Notes under the pieces: model-generated
Databases searched by the model: none
Told to the model about the DNA's origin: nothing
Seen by the model: the letters and a program-made list of their open reading frames with translations, nothing else
NCBI GenBank assembly: GCA_030152605.1
Contig: JASLJB010000122.1
Coordinates: forward strand, 1-8,423
DNA length: 8,423 bases
Reading direction: 5' to 3'
DNA from: Acinetobacter sp.
Lineage (GTDB): Bacteria; Pseudomonadota; Gammaproteobacteria; Pseudomonadales; Moraxellaceae
Program-made: the position numbers and the translations under genes
In this document: piece after piece, positions 6,479-8,423 of the stretch
How positions within the stretch are numbered: the first letter of the stretch is position 1
How the letters are laid out: every line of letters starts with the position of its first letter

Positions 6479-6584
6479 TTAAGTTGATTTCGAGCACGAT
6501 AAAAACATAATTTACCTATATTTTAGCCTCAAATACAGTGAAATAAACTACTAACTCAACAATATACTAGTGAAATCAACTTAA
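6479..6584. promoter_or_regulatory. Probable Lrp-type control region: 13-bp inverted repeat plus third half-site
   Basis: TTAAGTTGATTTC (6479-6491) and GAAATCAACTTAA (6572-6584) are exact inverted copies near the two ends of the lrp-dadA gap. Their centres are 93 bp apart, close to nine helical turns. A third partial copy, AGTGAAATAAAC (6537-6548), repeats AGTGAAATCAAC (6569-6580) at 32 bp with one mismatch. Between them the DNA is very AT-rich. A possible dadA -10 element, TATACT (6563-6568), has no good -35, as expected for activated transcription. Binding by the divergent Lrp-type protein is inferred from position and from the known ability of Lrp oligomers to wrap spaced sites. Confidence 0.6.
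6504..6532 (-). promoter_or_regulatory. Candidate promoter of lrp
   Basis: Read on the minus strand, TTGAGG (6527-6532) and TATGTT (6504-6509) are 17 bp apart, so transcription would start near 6497. The left arm of the 13-bp inverted repeat (6479-6491) would then lie just downstream of that start, a position that would suit self-repression. Confidence 0.4.
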
Positions 6585-6605
6585 GTATTCGTAAAGGGAT
6601 TTCCC

Positions 6606-7865
6606 ATGCACGTCATCGTATTAGGAAGTGGTGTCATCGGTGTTGCAAGTGCCTATTATCTCGCACAACAAGGCGCCAAAGTGACGGTCTTGGATCGCCA
6701 GTCAGGTCCAGCCAAAGAAACCAGTTTTGCCAATGCTGGGCAAATTTCTCCGGGTTACTCCACCCCTTGGGCGGCGCCGGGTATTCCCTTTAAAGCCATG
6801 AAATGGATGTTCCAACATCATGCCCCTTTGGCGATTCAGCTCGATGGTAGCCTGAACCAACTGAATTGGATGGCGCAGATGTTGAAGAACTGCAACCCAG
6901 ACAGTTATAGCCGCAACAAAGAACGCATGATGCGCGTGGCCGAATACAGCCGCGATTGTCTCAAAAGCTTGCGTCAAGATACCGGGATTCATTATGAAAA
7001 CCGCGCCAAAGGTACCTTGCAAGTGTTCCGTAAAGCCGAACAAATGGACGCGGTGCAACGCGATATCGAAGTCCTCAAAGAGTGCGGCGTAGAACATGAA
7101 TTACTCGATGCGGCCAACCTTGCTCGTGTCGAACCCGCACTCGGTCATGTGCAAGATAAATTGGTCGGTGGTCTACATCTACCCAATGATGAAACCGGCG
7201 ACTGTTTCTTGTTTACCAATGCCTTGGCCAAACTCGCAGCCGACTTAGGGGTCGAGTTTAAATTTAACCAAGATGTGCAAGGCTTGGTGCTTGAGGGCAA
7301 TGAAATCAAAGGCGTTCGTGTCAATGATCAAGTGCTGACTGCGGACCGTTATGTCTTGGCATTTGGTAGTTATTCACGTGATTTCCTCAAACCTTTACAG
7401 CTCAATCTCCCAGTCTATCCGGTCAAAGGTTACTCGCTCACCATCCCGATCGTGGACCCTGCCTTTGCACCGCAGTCCACGGTACTGGATGAAACTTATA
7501 AAATCGCGATTACCCGTTTTGACCAACGTATCCGTGTTGGCGGTATGGCGGAGTTAAGTGGTTTTAATATGGGACTCAAACAAAGTCGTCGTGCCACTTT
7601 AGAAATGGTCACCCAAGACCTGTTCCCAGGCGGTGACTTGGCCAAAGCCGACTTCTGGACTGGCCTGCGTCCGATGACGCCAGACAGCACCCCGATCATC
7701 GGTGCGACGCAATATAAAAACCTATTCTTAAATACTGGACACGGTACTTTGGGTTGGACCATGGCCTGTGGTTCAGGCAAATTGATCAGCGATATCGTGC
7801 TCAATCATCAACCTGAGATCAGCACCGAAGGCTTGTCGATCCAACGTTATTCTCGAACGGCTTAA
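6606..7865 (+). CDS. dadA: D-amino acid dehydrogenase small subunit (DadA), FAD-dependent
   Basis: DadA oxidises D-alanine (and other D-amino acids) to the 2-oxo acid and ammonia at the inner face of the cytoplasmic membrane, passing electrons to the quinone pool. The 419-residue protein opens with an FAD-binding Rossmann motif, VIVLGSGVIGVASAYYLAQ (3-21; GSGVIG at 7-12). It continues with the family signatures FANAGQISPGYSTPWAAPG, MKWMFQHHAPL and LPNDETGDCFLFTNAL. It ends with GLRPMTPDSTPIIG (353-366) and NTGHGTLGWTMACGSGKL (376-393), the C-terminal FAD contacts. Agreement with E. coli DadA, as remembered, is high throughout; the E. coli protein has a short extra tail that is absent here. 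The ribosome-binding site is AAAGGGA (6593-6599), 6 bases before ATG, and GGG/CCC at 6596-6605 can form a small hairpin next to the start. The alanine racemase gene follows after 39 bases, so both are probably one operon under the divergent Lrp protein. Confidence 0.96.
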   Translation: MHVIVLGSGVIGVASAYYLAQQGAKVTVLDRQSGPAKETSFANAGQISPGYSTPWAAPGIPFKAMKWMFQHHAPLAIQLDGSLNQLNWMAQMLKNCNPDSYSRNKERMMRVAEYSRDCLKSLRQDTGIHYENRAKGTLQVFRKAEQMDAVQRDIEVLKECGVEHELLDAANLARVEPALGHVQDKLVGGLHLPNDETGDCFLFTNALAKLAADLGVEFKFNQDVQGLVLEGNEIKGVRVNDQVLTADRYVLAFGSYSRDFLKPLQLNLPVYPVKGYSLTIPIVDPAFAPQSTVLDETYKIAITRFDQRIRVGGMAELSGFNMGLKQSRRATLEMVTQDLFPGGDLAKADFWTGLRPMTPDSTPIIGATQYKNLFLNTGHGTLGWTMACGSGKLISDIVLNHQPEISTEGLSIQRYSRTA

Positions 7866-7904
7866 GTCTGCCGCCGTACAGCCATCAATATACAAGGAAG
7901 CATG

Positions 7905-8423
7905 ATGTCTAGACCGATTACTGCGGTGATTCACCCCAAAGCCCTACAGCATAATCTCGCCCTGCTGCGTAAATGCACACCCGAGAGCCAAGTCTTCGCC
8001 GTGGTCAAAGCCAATGCCTATGGGCACGGCATTGCACGTGTCTTTGATGCCTTTAAAACTGCAGATGGCTTTGCGCTGCTGGATATTGCCGAAGCCAAAG
8101 TGTTACGTGCTCTGGGTTGGACTGGGCCGATCTTGTTGCTCGAAGGGATCTTTGGGGCAGAAGATTTAGAGGACTGCGCGCGCTACAACTTAAGCTTTAG
8201 TCTGCACAGCCCTGCGCAATTGGCATGGCTTGAAGCCTATTCAAGTACCACGCCAGCGCCGGTGCAGTTTGATATTTTCTTGAAAATGAACAGTGGTATG
8301 AATCGCCTAGGTTTTAGGCCGAGCGACTACCGCGCCGTGTGGCAACGCTTAGATGCACTCGATCATGTCAGCAGCATCACGCACATGACGCATTTTTCCG
8401 ATGCCGATGGCATGCGCTTAGGC
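7905..8423 (+). CDS. dadX: Catabolic alanine racemase, N-terminal part (cut by window edge)
   Basis: The frame stays open from the start to the last base: 173 codons of a protein that is usually about 360 residues. It is the N-terminal PLP barrel of alanine racemase. FAVVKANAYGHG (31-42) contains the cofactor lysine K35; ALLDIAEA (57-64), ILLLEGIF (76-83), FLKMNSGMNRLGF (125-137, with the conserved R134) and MTHFSDAD (161-168) follow. The C-terminal domain with the catalytic tyrosine is outside the window. Two ATG codons stand in tandem (7902 and 7905). The second is preferred because AAGGA (7894-7898) is 6 bases upstream of it but only 3 from the first, and because MSRPITAVIH matches the usual family start. 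Right after dadA, it is most likely the catabolic DadX, which converts L- to D-alanine for DadA; a biosynthetic Alr role is not excluded if it is the only racemase. Confidence 0.94.
   Translation, partial: MSRPITAVIHPKALQHNLALLRKCTPESQVFAVVKANAYGHGIARVFDAFKTADGFALLDIAEAKVLRALGWTGPILLLEGIFGAEDLEDCARYNLSFSLHSPAQLAWLEAYSSTTPAPVQFDIFLKMNSGMNRLGFRPSDYRAVWQRLDALDHVSSITHMTHFSDADGMRLG

Noticed and set aside
8277..8317. Serine in KMNSGMNRLGF of the racemase, where threonine is common, as a possible lesion
   Set aside because: It is a conservative change, and the neighbouring arginine, the K35 motif and the open frame are all intact.
1..8423. Mobile genes, CRISPR array, tRNA or rRNA, phage or defence system
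   Set aside because: I read both strands for these and found no transposase, integrase, regularly spaced repeats, cloverleaf or defence-type protein; the genes are ordinary amino acid catabolism.

Overview
The window looks like chromosomal DNA of a gammaproteobacterium, most likely Acinetobacter or another Moraxellaceae. The supports are the close match of DadA, Lrp, GabP and the aminotransferase to their gammaproteobacterial families, and the contrast between gene bodies of roughly 47-58% GC (two 60-base lines counted by hand) and very AT-rich promoter regions (27% GC at 1201-1260). The genus call rests on memory of protein style and gene order, not on a search. All genes are ordinary metabolic or regulatory genes; I see no phage, transposase, CRISPR array or RNA gene.

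Layout, left to right. Positions 1-147 hold the last 48 codons of a LysR-type regulator. A short AT-rich gap with three tandem T-rich repeats follows. A complete LysR-type regulator lies on the minus strand (266-1192), divergent from a beta-alanine:pyruvate aminotransferase (bauA-like, 1317-2648). This is followed in the same direction by a CoA-acylating (methyl)malonate-semialdehyde dehydrogenase (mmsA/bauC-like, 2738-4234). The regulator/aminotransferase gap carries two dyads placed as in a classical LysR-activated promoter. A good rho-independent terminator (4239-4273) ends this unit. A separately promoted GABA-permease family transporter (gabP-like, 4375-5766) comes next. The convergent gap after it holds a roughly 138-bp element with terminal inverted repeats and two internal hairpins. 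An Lrp/AsnC regulator (minus strand, 5999-6466) is divergent from dadA (6606-7865), which is followed by the start of the catabolic alanine racemase gene (dadX/alr, 7905 to the window edge). The lrp-dadA gap contains a perfect 13-bp inverted repeat plus a third half-site.

How the genes fit together (inference from known family reactions): the permease may import beta-alanine or a similar omega-amino acid. The aminotransferase moves its amino group to pyruvate, giving malonate semialdehyde and L-alanine, and the dehydrogenase converts the semialdehyde to acetyl-CoA. The racemase and DadA can then turn the L-alanine back into pyruvate and ammonia, so the amino acceptor is regenerated. The neighbourhood therefore encodes a nearly closed route from beta-alanine to acetyl-CoA, ammonia and reduced quinone. 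No gene here is of a previously unknown type; the points of most interest are this gene combination and the structured intergenic regions.
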